This document shows positions 36,142 through 46,185 of a DNA stretch of 64,000 bases, in pieces (positions within the stretch are counted from its first letter, which is position 1; each line of letters opens with the position of its first letter). A program made the position numbers and the translations under genes. The stretch comes from an uncultured Lachnospiraceae bacterium (GTDB taxonomy: Bacteria; Bacillota; Clostridia; Lachnospirales; Lachnospiraceae), in the NCBI GenBank assembly GCA_900549995.1, contig URQQ01000012.1, positions 1 to 64,000 on the forward strand, read 5' to 3'. Below the pieces are notes generated by a model. The model did not search any database. It was not told the origin of the DNA and was given only the letters and a program-made list of their open reading frames with translations.

Positions 36142-37941
36142 TCATATCGGCTTGGTTTTATCCTTCAGCCAGCCACACTCTTCCTCATTCAGCCACGGAG
36201 ACAGCTTCTCAAATGTCTGTGCGTGATAATCATTGATCCAGTTTCGCTCCTCCTCGGTCAAAAGCTCCGGCAGAATGAGGCTCCTTTCAAATGGACAGAA
36301 TGTCACTGTCTCAAATTTTAAAAATCTGCCAAACTCGTTTTTACAGTCTTCCTGTACAAGCAAGTTGTTCTCCAGACGTACTCCGTGTCTCCCAGGTTTA
36401 TAAACTCCGGGCTCATTGGAGAACAACATTCCCACATCAACAGGCGTCTGCTTTGCATATGGAAATACCGGAGAATATTCTGTGATGATTTTCCCCGGCC
36501 CTTCATGGACATAGAGCAGGTATCCCATTCCATGCCCGGTACCATGTCCATAATGCAGATGATGGTTCCACTGCACCGACTTTGCAATCCCGTCCAGCAC
36601 ATCCCCTGTGATTCCATATACAAACCGCTGGACGGCAAGTGCTATGTGCGACTTTAAGGTCAGTGTATAATCCGTGCGCATCTCCTTTGTACAGGGGCCG
36701 ACCGGAATCACTCTCGTCAAATCCGTCGTTCCCGTCTTATAATGTGCACAGATATCAAAGAGCAGCATCCCCGTATTCCCAATCAGGGCACTTGATTCTT
36801 TCGCAGGCCTGTAATGTGGCAGCGCTGCATTCTCTCCGTAAGCAATAATCGGAAGATTCGCAGGCTGTAAGTATTCCGGTTCCATCTTCCGGAAATCCTC
36901 CAGTTCCTGTCCCAGTTCATATTCCGTCACATCCCCCTCTTCCAGACGCTGATAAATATGCCGGATAAAACGGCAGACGGCAACACACTCCATCAGATTA
37001 CTTTTCCGGATATTTTCCTGTTCTGTCTCATTTTTTCTTCCCTTCAGCAAGGTAATCAGATCCGGCCTCTCTGCAACATGAACTGCCTCCGGAACGGCAG
37101 TATAAAGGCCAAGTGCAGTCTTATACGGATCCAGGAGGAGTGTTTCTCCAGCCGGAAGCTTAAGAATCAGTTCACGTATATGCTGACGTGGACAGATTGT
37201 AATTCCATCTTTCTCCAGATGTTCACAGATCAGTGGACTGATCTTCTCTTTGTCAACGCACAAGAACACATCCTGCCGTGTAATCAGAAGATATCCGTGA
37301 AATACAGGATACAGCGGATGATCGCCTCCCCGCAGATTCGTAAGCCATGCAACTGCGTCCAGACAGCAGGCAAGATATGCTGTCCCCCCTGCCTCACACA
37401 TCCTCCTGCGGACACGGCTGATTTTTTCCGTACGCGTCTCCCCTGCATAAGAAGCCTCAAGTTCCCAGATGGGATTCTCAGGAATCGGGGGCCTGTCATT
37501 CCACAATTCTTTTACATAACTTTTCTCATAGGTAATACAGATCCCGGCCCGTCTCAATGCCGCCTCACACATCCGAAACTCCTTAAGTGACAGCACTTCC
37601 TGGTCAACCGAAAGAACATCCCCTCTCTTTTGCATCCCCGAAAGCCATGTCATCCAGTCCGGCGTCTCAGGATCTGATGTATTAAAAATACAGAACTCTC
37701 CGCTGTCTACCTCCCGTTCCATCTGCGTGGCATATCGGCCATCACTCCAAATCGCGGCAGCCGATAAAGTGACAACACAACAGCCGGCAGTTCCGGTGAA
37801 CCCGGTCACCCACTGCACAGCTCTCCAGTGTGGTGCAATCCCTTCGCTTTGATGTGGATCAGACATCCCGATATAGACAGCATCTGTTCCATCTCTTTTC
37901 ATCCGTTCACGGAGTTTTTTCAGTTTTTCTCTTTCACCCAT
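36142..37941 (-). CDS. pepP: Xaa-Pro aminopeptidase (M24B)
   Basis: Cytoplasmic metallopeptidase removing N-terminal residues before proline. ATG 37941 (MGEREKLKKLRERMKRDG) follows GGAGG by seven bases; an upstream frame extension has no ribosome site. The 599-residue protein has two creatinase-like N-terminal domains and a C-terminal pita-bread fold with metal ligands in LLFDICAHYKTGTTDLTRV, GHGTGHGMGY, SNEPGVY and LENNLLV. It is the long, eukaryote-like form with an extra domain. Single gene, no obvious operon partner. Confidence 0.92.
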   Translation of the reverse strand: MGEREKLKKLRERMKRDGTDAVYIGMSDPHQSEGIAPHWRAVQWVTGFTGTAGCCVVTLSAAAIWSDGRYATQMEREVDSGEFCIFNTSDPETPDWMTWLSGMQKRGDVLSVDQEVLSLKEFRMCEAALRRAGICITYEKSYVKELWNDRPPIPENPIWELEASYAGETRTEKISRVRRRMCEAGGTAYLACCLDAVAWLTNLRGGDHPLYPVFHGYLLITRQDVFLCVDKEKISPLICEHLEKDGITICPRQHIRELILKLPAGETLLLDPYKTALGLYTAVPEAVHVAERPDLITLLKGRKNETEQENIRKSNLMECVAVCRFIRHIYQRLEEGDVTEYELGQELEDFRKMEPEYLQPANLPIIAYGENAALPHYRPAKESSALIGNTGMLLFDICAHYKTGTTDLTRVIPVGPCTKEMRTDYTLTLKSHIALAVQRFVYGITGDVLDGIAKSVQWNHHLHYGHGTGHGMGYLLYVHEGPGKIITEYSPVFPYAKQTPVDVGMLFSNEPGVYKPGRHGVRLENNLLVQEDCKNEFGRFLKFETVTFCPFERSLILPELLTEEERNWINDYHAQTFEKLSPWLNEEECGWLKDKTKPI

Positions 37942-37999
37942 ACAAAATCCTCCCAATGCATTCCTTCCGTTTTCTCCTGTCCTTACATCCATTCTATCA

Positions 38000-38054
38000 T
38001 AGAAACAAAATACAGAGTACCACTTTAGCCAAAGACCAAAATGTACTCTGTATT
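38000..38054 (-). terminator. Terminator of the hydratase gene
   Basis: Perfect 12-bp stem AATACAGAGTAC (38009-38020) / GTACTCTGTATT (38043-38054) with a 22-base loop, followed on minus by TTTTGTTTC. Lies directly after the hydratase stop. Confidence 0.8.
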
Positions 38055-38083
38055 ATCATTTCTCTGATTCTGTTATCTGCCTG

Positions 38084-40372
38084 CTACCCTCTGTAGTAAT
38101 TGATCAGGCAGCCTTTCAGTATAATCTCGCGCTCAGCATCTGTAAGATCACCGAGACGGAGCTCTATCTCTTTCAGCTGGTCACCCTTTACAATATAAGC
38201 TTTCACGATTGCAGCTTTCTCTTCCACCGCTTTTCTAATCTCCGGAACAAAGATATAATCACCGTTGGCAAACGGCAGTTCACCCTTCTCGATCAGGAAT
38301 GGAAGCATTCCCCAGTTGATCAGATTCGAGCGGTATCGCTTTGTAGCATATTCATGTGCAATATTCGCCCATCCGCCAAGTACTTTCTGGCAGGATGCAG
38401 CCTGTTCACGCGCAGAACCGTCGCCCGGCTTCACTGCAAATATCGTGCTTCCGACACCGATATTGCCTTCGCCTGCTTCCGGGAATTGTGTACGTACAGC
38501 TTTCATCACAGGTTTTAATTCCTCCAGCACCTCCAGCGGACACTGGTTCGCTTCGATTGCTTTCTGCGCCTTCTGAACCTCTTTTGCACGTCCCACATAA
38601 GCAGGATCTTTTCTGGACAGCGTAAATTCAGCCAGTCCAAGCGGATTGGATCTGTAAGAAGATGTCTCACCGGATGGGATCAGTTCATCTGTTGTTGTAA
38701 CCGGATCGTGAATCTCAGATACAACTTTCAGCACAAGATTCTCCGGAAGCGCCGACATCGCTGGCCAGTCCTTAATGTTCGGGCCAAATTTAATCTCCAC
38801 AGAAGGATCTGCCACACCATGGCTGTCAAATACACGGTTTGCATAAATACTCTTGTCAAAATAATATTTCGGATTCTTATACTCAACATCAAGATCCGCA
38901 GCCGACGTAAGAAATCCTTTATTCGCCGCTGTCGCCGCAATGGAACGCGCGTCCATCAGCGCAACTGAAGAAATCTGGCCGTTCTGAAGTTTTGAGCCTT
39001 CACGGTTCGGGAAGTTCCTTGTAGAATGACGGATACTGAACGCATTATTTGCCGGAGTGTCTCCTGCACCAAAGCAAGGTCCGCAGAATGCAGTCTTCAC
39101 AATTGTTCCTGCCGCCATAAGGTCTGCAACAGCCCCATTTTTCACAAGTTCCATATAAATCGGTGTACTTGCCGGATATACACTGAATGTAAATTCATCC
39201 GCGCCGATATTTCTTCCACGAATAATGTCCGCGGCCGCGCAGATATTTTCAAAACCACCGCCCGCACAGCCTGCGATAATTCCCTGGTCAACATATAATT
39301 TTCCGTCTACAATCTTATCCTGAAGAGAATAATCTACTGCGCCGTCGAGGCTTACAAGTGCTCTCTGCTCTACATCATGAAGAATATCCTTTAAGTTGGC
39401 ATTGACTTCATCGATAGTATACGTATTGCTTGGGTGGAACGGCATTGCGATCATCGGTTTCACTTTGCCAAGATCTACATATACCATACCGTCATAATAT
39501 GTAACTTCACCAGGATTCAGCTCTTTATAATCTCCGCTTCTTCCATGAATGTCATAGAATTCCTGAATCTTCTCATCAGTTCTCCAGATCGAAGACAGAC
39601 AGGTAGTCTCTGTTGTCATCACATCAATTCCGATTCGGAAATCAGCACTTAATTTTGACACACCAGGGCCTACGAATTCCATCACTTTGTTATTGACATA
39701 ACCGCATCCAAAAGTTGCGCCGATAATCGCAAGTGCTACGTCCTGAGGTCCGACACCTTTCATCGGCTCCCCTTCCAGATAGACACCAATTACACCTGGC
39801 ATCTTAATATCATAAGTTTTGTTCAGCAGCTGTTTGACAAGCTCCGGACCACCTTCACCCATCGCCATTGTTCCAAGTGCACCGTAACGTGTATGGCTGT
39901 CTGATCCAAGAATCATCTTCCCGCCGCCTGCAAGCATTTCTCTTGCAAACTGATGGATTACGGCCTGATGAGGCGGTACATAGACTCCACCGTATTTCTT
40001 CGCGCAGGTCAGCCCAAACATATGGTCATCTTCATTGATTGTTCCGCCCACTGCACAGAGACTGTTGTGGCAGTTTGTAAGTACATACGGAATCGGGAAC
40101 TTCTCAAGGCCTGAAGCTCTCGCTGTCTGAATGATTCCTACAAATGTAATGTCGTGGGATGTAAGTTTATCGAATTTAATCTGTAAACGTTCCATGTCAG
40201 AAGAAGTATTATGCTCTTTTAAAATGCCATAGGCAATCGTATTTCTGGCTGCTTCTTCTTTCGAGATGGTGCATCCTGTTTTCGCTGCAACCGCATTTAA
40301 AGCCTCGGATGAGTCTTCCAAAATCTCGGTCCCATTTAATAAATATACACCATTGTCGTATAATTTTACCAT
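38084..40372 (-). CDS. Aconitase-family hydratase (YbhJ-like)
   Basis: [4Fe-4S] hydro-lyase of the aconitase superfamily. ATG 40372 lies eight bases after GGAGG. The 762-residue protein has GSDSHTRYGALGTMAMGEGG near residue 155 and cluster-binding cysteines in TTETTCLSSIW and TAFCGPCFGAGD, and a swivelling C-terminal domain (GYATKRYRSNL-like region near HEYATKRYRSN). It resembles the putative hydratase YbhJ more than AcnA/AcnB, so citrate/isocitrate is not assured. A CdaR/PucR regulator lies just upstream on the same strand. Confidence 0.85.
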   Translation of the reverse strand: MVKLYDNGVYLLNGTEILEDSSEALNAVAAKTGCTISKEEAARNTIAYGILKEHNTSSDMERLQIKFDKLTSHDITFVGIIQTARASGLEKFPIPYVLTNCHNSLCAVGGTINEDDHMFGLTCAKKYGGVYVPPHQAVIHQFAREMLAGGGKMILGSDSHTRYGALGTMAMGEGGPELVKQLLNKTYDIKMPGVIGVYLEGEPMKGVGPQDVALAIIGATFGCGYVNNKVMEFVGPGVSKLSADFRIGIDVMTTETTCLSSIWRTDEKIQEFYDIHGRSGDYKELNPGEVTYYDGMVYVDLGKVKPMIAMPFHPSNTYTIDEVNANLKDILHDVEQRALVSLDGAVDYSLQDKIVDGKLYVDQGIIAGCAGGGFENICAAADIIRGRNIGADEFTFSVYPASTPIYMELVKNGAVADLMAAGTIVKTAFCGPCFGAGDTPANNAFSIRHSTRNFPNREGSKLQNGQISSVALMDARSIAATAANKGFLTSAADLDVEYKNPKYYFDKSIYANRVFDSHGVADPSVEIKFGPNIKDWPAMSALPENLVLKVVSEIHDPVTTTDELIPSGETSSYRSNPLGLAEFTLSRKDPAYVGRAKEVQKAQKAIEANQCPLEVLEELKPVMKAVRTQFPEAGEGNIGVGSTIFAVKPGDGSAREQAASCQKVLGGWANIAHEYATKRYRSNLINWGMLPFLIEKGELPFANGDYIFVPEIRKAVEEKAAIVKAYIVKGDQLKEIELRLGDLTDAEREIILKGCLINYYRG

Positions 40373-40473
40373 GATTCTTTCCTCCAAATTTTGTTTTACA
40401 TGTTCCCTATTATAGTCTACTCTTCTGTCAATTTCAAGAACACATTCGTCTGTATTCCAGAGACAACACCTGA

Positions 40474-41565
40474 TTATTCCTTTGAACGCAGGAATTCCAC
40501 GTGGTCAGCCACCATCAGCGCAATCTTAAATGTAAGCGCATCTTCGAATACCCGGACATCGAGTCCTGTTGTCTTCTGAATCTTCTCCAGACGGTATACG
40601 AGTGTATTTCTATGCACATAAAGCTGCCTTGCAGTTTCCGATATATTCAGATTATTCTCAAAGAATTTATTCACCGTACTCAGTGTCTCTTCCTCGAACT
40701 GGTCAACTGCCCTGCCGTCGAATACCTCCTGCAGGAACATTTCACACAGCGATATCGGAAGCTGGTGAATCAGGCGCCCGATTCCAAGTTCATTGTAAGC
40801 GAGCACATTTTTCTCAGCATAGAAAATACGTCCTACATCAAGTGCCATACTGGCCTCTTTATAAGACTTTGACACGTCTTTAAGCTCTGACACAACGGTT
40901 CCGTATGCGACTCGGACATTGACCATCGCCTCTGTATTCAGCGTATCTACAATTACTTTGGCAGTATCGTTGATCTCCTGGTAATCTTCCGTACTCTCCA
41001 CAGCTTTGATCAAAATAATGTGCCCTTCATCGACAGAGGTCACGAAATCCTTCGTACCTGTGGCATACAGCCCTTTCAGAGTCTCAATCACGATGCTGTC
41101 ACTTTCCCGTTTCGGTTCAATGGCAAAGACAACCCGTCTCGTCTCTGCCTCAATATTCAGTTTTTTCGCCTGGTTATAAATATCCACCAGAAGCATATTA
41201 TCAAGAAGAAGATTCTGGAAGAAATGATTTTTGTCCACTCTTTCCTTATATGCATGAATCAGACTTCTGATCTGGCTCACACCAAGACGTCCGGCCAGCT
41301 TCAGATCTGTATAGGCATCCTGAAGCACAAGGATGTAAGCCGGTTCCATCTCCTCCCGGACAAGAAACATCGCTTCATCCGGCATAATCCACTCTTCCAT
41401 CTCCTCTGCATCAGCAAGAAACTGTAAAACCTTCTCTTCCAGTCCCCGGTTTTGACTGTCTGTCATAACCAGACAGCGCCCCTCCATACTCCATACCGAA
41501 CATCTGGCCCCCGTAATCTCACTGATATCATTGATCGTTTTCTGTAACACCTGATTTGACAGCAA
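40474..41565 (-). CDS. CdaR/PucR-family transcriptional regulator
   Basis: 363-residue regulator: an N-terminal sugar-diacid-recognition-like domain (VLQKTINDISEITGARCSVW), a middle GGDEF-like region and a C-terminal PucR-type HTH (NKFFENNLNISETARQLYVH then RNTLVYRLEKIQKTTG). TTG start at 41565 with GGAAG seven bases before it. It precedes the aconitase-like gene by about 100 bases on the same strand and could be co-transcribed with it. Family members sense carboxylic acids; a tri- or dicarboxylate signal would fit the neighbour but is inference. Confidence 0.88.
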   Translation of the reverse strand: MLSNQVLQKTINDISEITGARCSVWSMEGRCLVMTDSQNRGLEEKVLQFLADAEEMEEWIMPDEAMFLVREEMEPAYILVLQDAYTDLKLAGRLGVSQIRSLIHAYKERVDKNHFFQNLLLDNMLLVDIYNQAKKLNIEAETRRVVFAIEPKRESDSIVIETLKGLYATGTKDFVTSVDEGHIILIKAVESTEDYQEINDTAKVIVDTLNTEAMVNVRVAYGTVVSELKDVSKSYKEASMALDVGRIFYAEKNVLAYNELGIGRLIHQLPISLCEMFLQEVFDGRAVDQFEEETLSTVNKFFENNLNISETARQLYVHRNTLVYRLEKIQKTTGLDVRVFEDALTFKIALMVADHVEFLRSKE

Positions 41566-41620
41566 TCAATCACTTCCTTTTTTCATAATTATAATGTTTT
41601 ATGAGAGTCCCATAAATCCA

Positions 41621-41654
41621 AAAGGAGAACTGCCACTTAAGACAGTTCCCCTTT
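41621..41654 (-). terminator. Terminator of pgi
   Basis: AAAGGAGAACTG / CAGTTCCCCTTT forms a 12-bp stem with one G-U pair just after the pgi stop, followed on minus by TTTTGG. Confidence 0.78.
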
Positions 41655-41662
41655 ACGGCATT

Positions 41663-43012
41663 TTATAATCTCTTTAATAATTCTTCTCTTTCTTTTTCAA
41701 AGCCCGGTTTGCCAAGCAGCGCAAACATATTTTTCTTATAACTTTCCACTCCTGGCTGATTGAATGGATTTACTCCTGAGATATATCCGCTGACACCTAC
41801 TGCAAACTCGAAGAAATAGAACAGCTGGCCAAGGAAGAATTCATTCTGCTTTGGAACTGTAACTTTCAGGTTCGGTACATTACCATCTGTATGTGCCAGG
41901 ATAGTTCCGTTCATTGCACTCTTATTTACGAAGTCAACAGATTTCCCTGCAAGATAGTTCAGCCCGTCAAGATCTACCGGCTCTTCCCCGATAAATAACT
42001 CTTCCTGTGATTCTTCCAGTTCAATTACCGTCTCGAACATTGTTCTGCTTCCGTCCTGGATAAACTGGCCCATAGAGTGTAAATCAGTTGTAAGGTCTAC
42101 CGATGCCGGGTAAATACCTTTCTGGTCTTTTCCTTCACTCTCGCCATATAACTGTTTCCACCATTCTGATACATAATGAAGGCTTGGCTCATAATTCGCC
42201 AGGATTTCAATTGCTTTCCCTTTTCTGTGAAGAATGTTGCGGACTGCAGCATACTGAAGCGCTCCATTCTCTTCAAACTCACAGTTCAGTGCTTCTTCTC
42301 TTCCAGCAGCCGCACCTTCCATTAATTTCTCAATATCAGCGCCGCTTACTGCGATTGGAAGAAGACCAACCGCTGTCAGAACTGAGAAACGTCCTCCCAC
42401 ATCATCCGGCACTACAAAAGACTCATATCCCTCCTCTGTTGCAAGGTTTTTAAGCGCTCCTCTTTCTTTGTCCGTTGTCGCATAGATACGTTTTGCAGCT
42501 TCCGCCTTGCCGTATTTCTTCTCCAGCATCTCTTTGAAGATACGGAATGCGATTGCAGGTTCCGTTGTTGTCCCTGATTTTGAGATAATATTGACTGAAA
42601 AATCACGGTCTCCGATTACATCAATCAGATGTTTCAGATATGTACTGCTGATACTGTTGCCCGCAAAATAAATCTCCGGTGTTTTTCTGACCTCTTTTGA
42701 AACCATGTTGTAGAAATTATGTCTCAGGAACTCAATCGCAGCTCTTGCTCCAAGATAAGATCCGCCGATTCCGATTACAATCAGAACTTCTGAATCTCCT
42801 TTGATTTTTTCTGCAGATTTCTGGATTCTAGCAAACTCTTCTTTATCATAATCAACCGGGAGATCAATCCATCCAAGGAAATCATTTCCCGCGCCGCTTT
42901 TACTTACCAATACTTCTTTCGCATCTAATGCAAGTTTTTTCATGCTGTCAACTTCATGTTCTGCAATAAACTGTCCTGCTCTCGAATAATCAAATGTTAC
43001 TTTACTTGCCAT
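41663..43012 (-). CDS. pgi: Glucose-6-phosphate isomerase
   Basis: Interconverts glucose-6-phosphate and fructose-6-phosphate in glycolysis. The 449-residue protein has SIS folds with GIGGSYLGARAAIEF near residue 75, NIISKSGTTTEPAIAFRIF near residue 140 and the C-terminal GVNPFNQPGVESYKK. Two adjacent ATGs exist; the second (43012) has better spacing from GGAAGG. Monocistronic between terminators. Confidence 0.96.
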   Translation of the reverse strand: MASKVTFDYSRAGQFIAEHEVDSMKKLALDAKEVLVSKSGAGNDFLGWIDLPVDYDKEEFARIQKSAEKIKGDSEVLIVIGIGGSYLGARAAIEFLRHNFYNMVSKEVRKTPEIYFAGNSISSTYLKHLIDVIGDRDFSVNIISKSGTTTEPAIAFRIFKEMLEKKYGKAEAAKRIYATTDKERGALKNLATEEGYESFVVPDDVGGRFSVLTAVGLLPIAVSGADIEKLMEGAAAGREEALNCEFEENGALQYAAVRNILHRKGKAIEILANYEPSLHYVSEWWKQLYGESEGKDQKGIYPASVDLTTDLHSMGQFIQDGSRTMFETVIELEESQEELFIGEEPVDLDGLNYLAGKSVDFVNKSAMNGTILAHTDGNVPNLKVTVPKQNEFFLGQLFYFFEFAVGVSGYISGVNPFNQPGVESYKKNMFALLGKPGFEKEREELLKRL

Positions 43013-43105
43013 CATTATCCTTCCCTTCTATACATGTCTCATAGTTAGCTTTATTTTAGCAAATGCACCCCGCTTTAGCAAGAAAAAAAGCGGATTACCG
43101 AAAAA

Positions 43106-43145
43106 TAGCCTAAAAACGGTGCAGGCTTTCCTTCCCTGCACCGTT
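43106..43145 (-). terminator. Terminator of the membrane protein gene at 43275
   Basis: Perfect 11-bp stem AACGGTGCAGG (43115-43125) / CCTGCACCGTT (43135-43145), with TTTTTAGG following on minus. It lies 130 bases after the stop codon; the bases between contain a coding-like frame ending VFGFLPA but no start that I can defend. Confidence 0.88.
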
Positions 43146-43274
43146 CTTCTGTGTTCTTACTCATATATGACGTTTCACCCTGACAGACTTCGGTAACCCC
43201 GTCTCCCGTCCTCCGTTACGCTGGCAGAAACCCAAACACCCCTTTATGCTTCAGACGCGCCCAAAGCTTCTGTA

Positions 43275-44180
43275 TCAGGCCAAAAATTCCTGGAGAATCT
43301 CCCTGATTAATTCTTCCCTTGGCGCAATATCCTCTATATTATCCTGCGCATTCTCTTCTTTCAGGCGTCTCATCTTCTCCTTTGCCTCCTGCATATCATC
43401 AGGCGCAGCATTCATCGGTTTTAATGGAACTGTATAAGCTGATTCCCTCTCCTTTTCTTTTGCCCGGGACTTGTCCTTCTCCCGGGCCAGTTTCAGCCTC
43501 GCTTTCTGCTCTTTGGCCGGCTTCTCCTGCACCTTTACTTCCCATGTTGTCATGCCCTCTTCCTCGCTCATCTCTGCTGCCTGGGCACTTCTATCTTCAT
43601 TCTCTGCTATCTCCTCCTGTACAGCCATCGCTTCATTTTCAGCACCAGCCTGTCCATAAATTTTGGCGTAACGGTGTGCCAGAACATTCTCCAGGTAATC
43701 CACCATATACGTCTTTGCCGCCCTCATATAGAATTTTTCATCCGTCGCCGTATGTATCAGAAACATCGTTACCGCACCGATTCCGCCCATCGCACCATAA
43801 TGGAGAACCTGATCATTCATTCCTCCCAGCGCAAAATAACTGATCCCCGCACCCAGTACTCCTAAAAATGCACAAAGCCAGATCGACTTGATCTCCAGCT
43901 GTCTCCATGTGTGCAGCTTTATCCCCCACACCTTGTACTCATACATATATTTATCCACAAATGCCCCAACGTTTTCCACCTTGTCACTTACCATACAGGC
44001 ATGTTCAAATTTTGCCCGGACAAGTCTTATCAGACTGTGATTGCTTTTGTTCATGTTTCCGGCCGCTCTGACCAGTTTTTTCAGCATAACCTGAGATACT
44101 GCTTTGCTGATAATTCCGACCGCACCTGCTGCTCCGATCAGAAAGAAAATAATTTGGTAATTCAGTATTGTTGTTAACAT
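43275..44180 (-). CDS. Membrane protein with C-terminal charged tail, function unknown
   Basis: 301 residues. Three hydrophobic helices are predicted: about 8-28, 100-118 and 125-143, the first preceding a charged cytoplasmic stretch with HACMVSDKVENVGAFVDKYM. From about 190 on the protein is highly charged and helical (KEQKARLKLAREKDKSRAKE), probably cytoplasmic. AAGGAGG lies nine bases before the ATG. I recognise the arrangement from Lachnospiraceae hypotheticals but no function. It is followed by a strong terminator. Confidence 0.7.
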   Translation of the reverse strand: MLTTILNYQIIFFLIGAAGAVGIISKAVSQVMLKKLVRAAGNMNKSNHSLIRLVRAKFEHACMVSDKVENVGAFVDKYMYEYKVWGIKLHTWRQLEIKSIWLCAFLGVLGAGISYFALGGMNDQVLHYGAMGGIGAVTMFLIHTATDEKFYMRAAKTYMVDYLENVLAHRYAKIYGQAGAENEAMAVQEEIAENEDRSAQAAEMSEEEGMTTWEVKVQEKPAKEQKARLKLAREKDKSRAKEKERESAYTVPLKPMNAAPDDMQEAKEKMRRLKEENAQDNIEDIAPREELIREILQEFLA

Positions 44181-44320
44181 GAAAAAAGTCCTCCTTCTTT
44201 TTTTCGTTTACCGTTATTATACAGGAAACAAAAGAATTTGGACTCTAAATCGTTCTACACGTTTCTACATCTGCAGGTCAAATTGGCGCATTTTCTGTCG
44301 CACTTCCCGAGCTCTGCATA

Positions 44321-45013
44321 TTAAATTCTCGGCAGCAAACTGCGGACAAGCCTTACAGAATGCTGGATTGCCTGCTTCTCAAATTCTGGATAATCCATAA
44401 TCGCACTATTGTCGGCTTTGTCCGAAATCGCTCGAACAATGACGTACGGAATTTTATTCAGGTATGCTACATGCGCGATTGCCGCACCTTCCATCTCTAC
44501 ACAACGGGCGCCAAACAGGCTGACGATGCGCTCTTTGACATCCGGTGAAGATATAAACTGATCTCCGCTTGCAATCCTTCCCGTAAATGTGTGAATATCA
44601 GGATTCTCCTCCTCGTTGGCAGTCCTTGCTTTCTCAATAAGTTCCTTATCTGCCGGAAAGGAGAGCGTATCCATTCTTGGCACCTGTCCTGCCGGATCCC
44701 CAAATACAGTAGCATCCATATCGTGATGCATAGCATCTGTTGAAATTACCATGTCCCCAATATCAATTGCCGCATCCAGCGATCCGGCAATCCCCGTATT
44801 GATCAATACATCCACGTGAAAACGGTCAGCAAGAATCTGGGCACATACGGCCGCATTTACTTTACCGATACCGCTGCATACAATTACCACCTCTCTGCCA
44901 CAGAGTTTCCCTCTGTTAAATGTCATTGATGCCTGTTCCACTGTCTCTTCTACTTCCATCTCACTTCTTAATACTGCAACTTCTTCATCCATTGCACCTA
45001 TAATCCCTATCAT
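44321..45013 (-). CDS. mtnN: 5'-methylthioadenosine/S-adenosylhomocysteine nucleosidase
   Basis: Cleaves adenine from MTA and SAH, recycling SAM by-products. ATG 45013 (MIGIIGAMDEEVAVLR) is supported by AAGGAGT eight bases upstream; the open frame extends 26 codons further without a ribosome site. The 230-residue protein has NTGIAGSLD, and the catalytic area CVEMEGAAIAHVA and ISDKADNSA. Normal length. Stands alone. Confidence 0.95.
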   Translation of the reverse strand: MIGIIGAMDEEVAVLRSEMEVEETVEQASMTFNRGKLCGREVVIVCSGIGKVNAAVCAQILADRFHVDVLINTGIAGSLDAAIDIGDMVISTDAMHHDMDATVFGDPAGQVPRMDTLSFPADKELIEKARTANEEENPDIHTFTGRIASGDQFISSPDVKERIVSLFGARCVEMEGAAIAHVAYLNKIPYVIVRAISDKADNSAIMDYPEFEKQAIQHSVRLVRSLLPRI

Positions 45014-45346
45014 ACAGTTACTCCTTTTATATTCTGATCTATCTGTTCTTCTTATCCAGAACATGCCGAATGTAAAACTTATCCTCCGCATCCGTTCTGA
45101 TCTGTTCTTCCTTCATATCATACCCCTTTGTTTATCAGAAGATCAATAGGAAATCTGAAATGCTGTCATTTATGTTTTCTCAAAAGTTAATTTATTTTTA
45201 TCAATAACTGGAATTTAGAATTGACTTTTGCTATAATATCCACGGTAGATGAAAGAAATTAATGTCTGCCCGGCTTTTCCGGCATATACTGATTGTAAGG
45301 AAAAGTTTTAAGAATAAATAATAAAATGAATCTCAGGAGGTTTATC

Positions 45347-45589
45347 ATGCAGTATAAAACACAGGGAACTTGTTCTCAATTGATTAATGTAGATGTAGAA
45401 AATGACATCATTAAATCTGTCGAATTCGTAGGCGGATGCAGCGGCAACACTCAGGGCGTTGCAAGTCTTGTTACCGGCATGAACGTTGACGAAGTAATTA
45501 ACCGGATGGAAGGCATCAAATGCGGCAGCCGCCCAACTTCATGTCCAGATCAGCTTGCCAAAGCATTGAAACTGGCAACCGGCAGATAA
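45347..45589 (+). CDS. TSCPD domain protein
   Basis: 80-residue protein related to the C-terminal TSCPD domain of ribonucleotide reductases. It begins MQYKTQGTCSQLINVDVEND and ends with the signature SRPTSCPDQLAKALK; Cys residues (GTCS, GGCSGN, IKCGS, TSCPD) probably bind metal. ATG 45347 lies six bases after CAGGAGG; seven upstream codons in frame lack a site. A TATAAT at 45232-45237 may be its -10. Monocistronic; role unknown. Confidence 0.88.
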   Translation: MQYKTQGTCSQLINVDVENDIIKSVEFVGGCSGNTQGVASLVTGMNVDEVINRMEGIKCGSRPTSCPDQLAKALKLATGR

Positions 45590-45656
45590 TAAGAGATTGT
45601 CTCTATTACATTAAATTTGTTCCGTCAAAGATTCACCTTATTCTTTCATGATCACA

Positions 45657-45690
45657 AAAAGGAGAATGGCATCTGCCATTCCCCTTTTAT
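45657..45690 (+). terminator. Terminator of the TSCPD gene
   Basis: AAAAGGAGAATGGC (45657-45670) / GCCATTCCCCTTTT (45675-45688), 14 bp with a G-U pair and a four-base loop. A weaker look-alike, GAATGGC..GCCATCC at 46101-46117, lies before the second copy of the repeat described next. Confidence 0.88.
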
Positions 45691-45740
45691 GCTTCACAAA
45701 CATGGATTACTTTAACTTCACGTGAAAGCAATGATACCAT

Positions 45741-45888
45741 GCGAAGAGTTTCTGGTAACCATTGCAGATATGACACTGGCTTTGGGCAAGCCATTGGTCT
45801 GGTTTTTTTATGTAAGGCCATTAGAATTTTGGTTTTCAGGTTCCTTAACGTTTTGTCATATATGCAGTGGTTACCAGAGATCCTTCGC
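45741..45888. repeat. Palindromic repeat element, copy 1 (~148 bp)
   Basis: Terminal inverted repeats of 35 bases, 45741-45775 and 45854-45888, match at 30 positions; their core is TCTGGTAACCA and TGCA followed by ATATGACA. The interior shares runs such as GCCATTGGTCTGGTTTT and AGGTTCC with copy 2 at 46186-46340. No ORF is present. It looks like a miniature transposable or REP-like element that would fold into a long hairpin. Target duplications are not evident. Confidence 0.8.
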
Positions 45889-46185
45889 AGTCATACATCC
45901 CTGCAAACGCTATTTAAGTGAACTATATTCACTTTCAACATCTCTATGTTCAATTACCCACAATTGTACTTATATTATATAAGACAATTACTTTTTCAAA
46001 AACTTACGCATAATTTTAAAAAATATAATAAATTTTAGCTTTAGGCTAATTCCTCAAACCAGCTTTATTTACTTGAACTTTCTAATCTGAGCTGAAAAAA
46101 GAATGGCTGCCGCCATCCCATTAGAACTTCTTTCTTCTATATAATATATAACTGTAATCTTCTAACCTTAAGTATAATTAGATTC

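Noticed and set aside
43150..43274. Extra gene or C-terminal extension after the membrane protein at 43275
   Set aside because: A coding-like frame ending VFGFLPA is present, but it is out of frame with the gene and has no start codon with a ribosome site.
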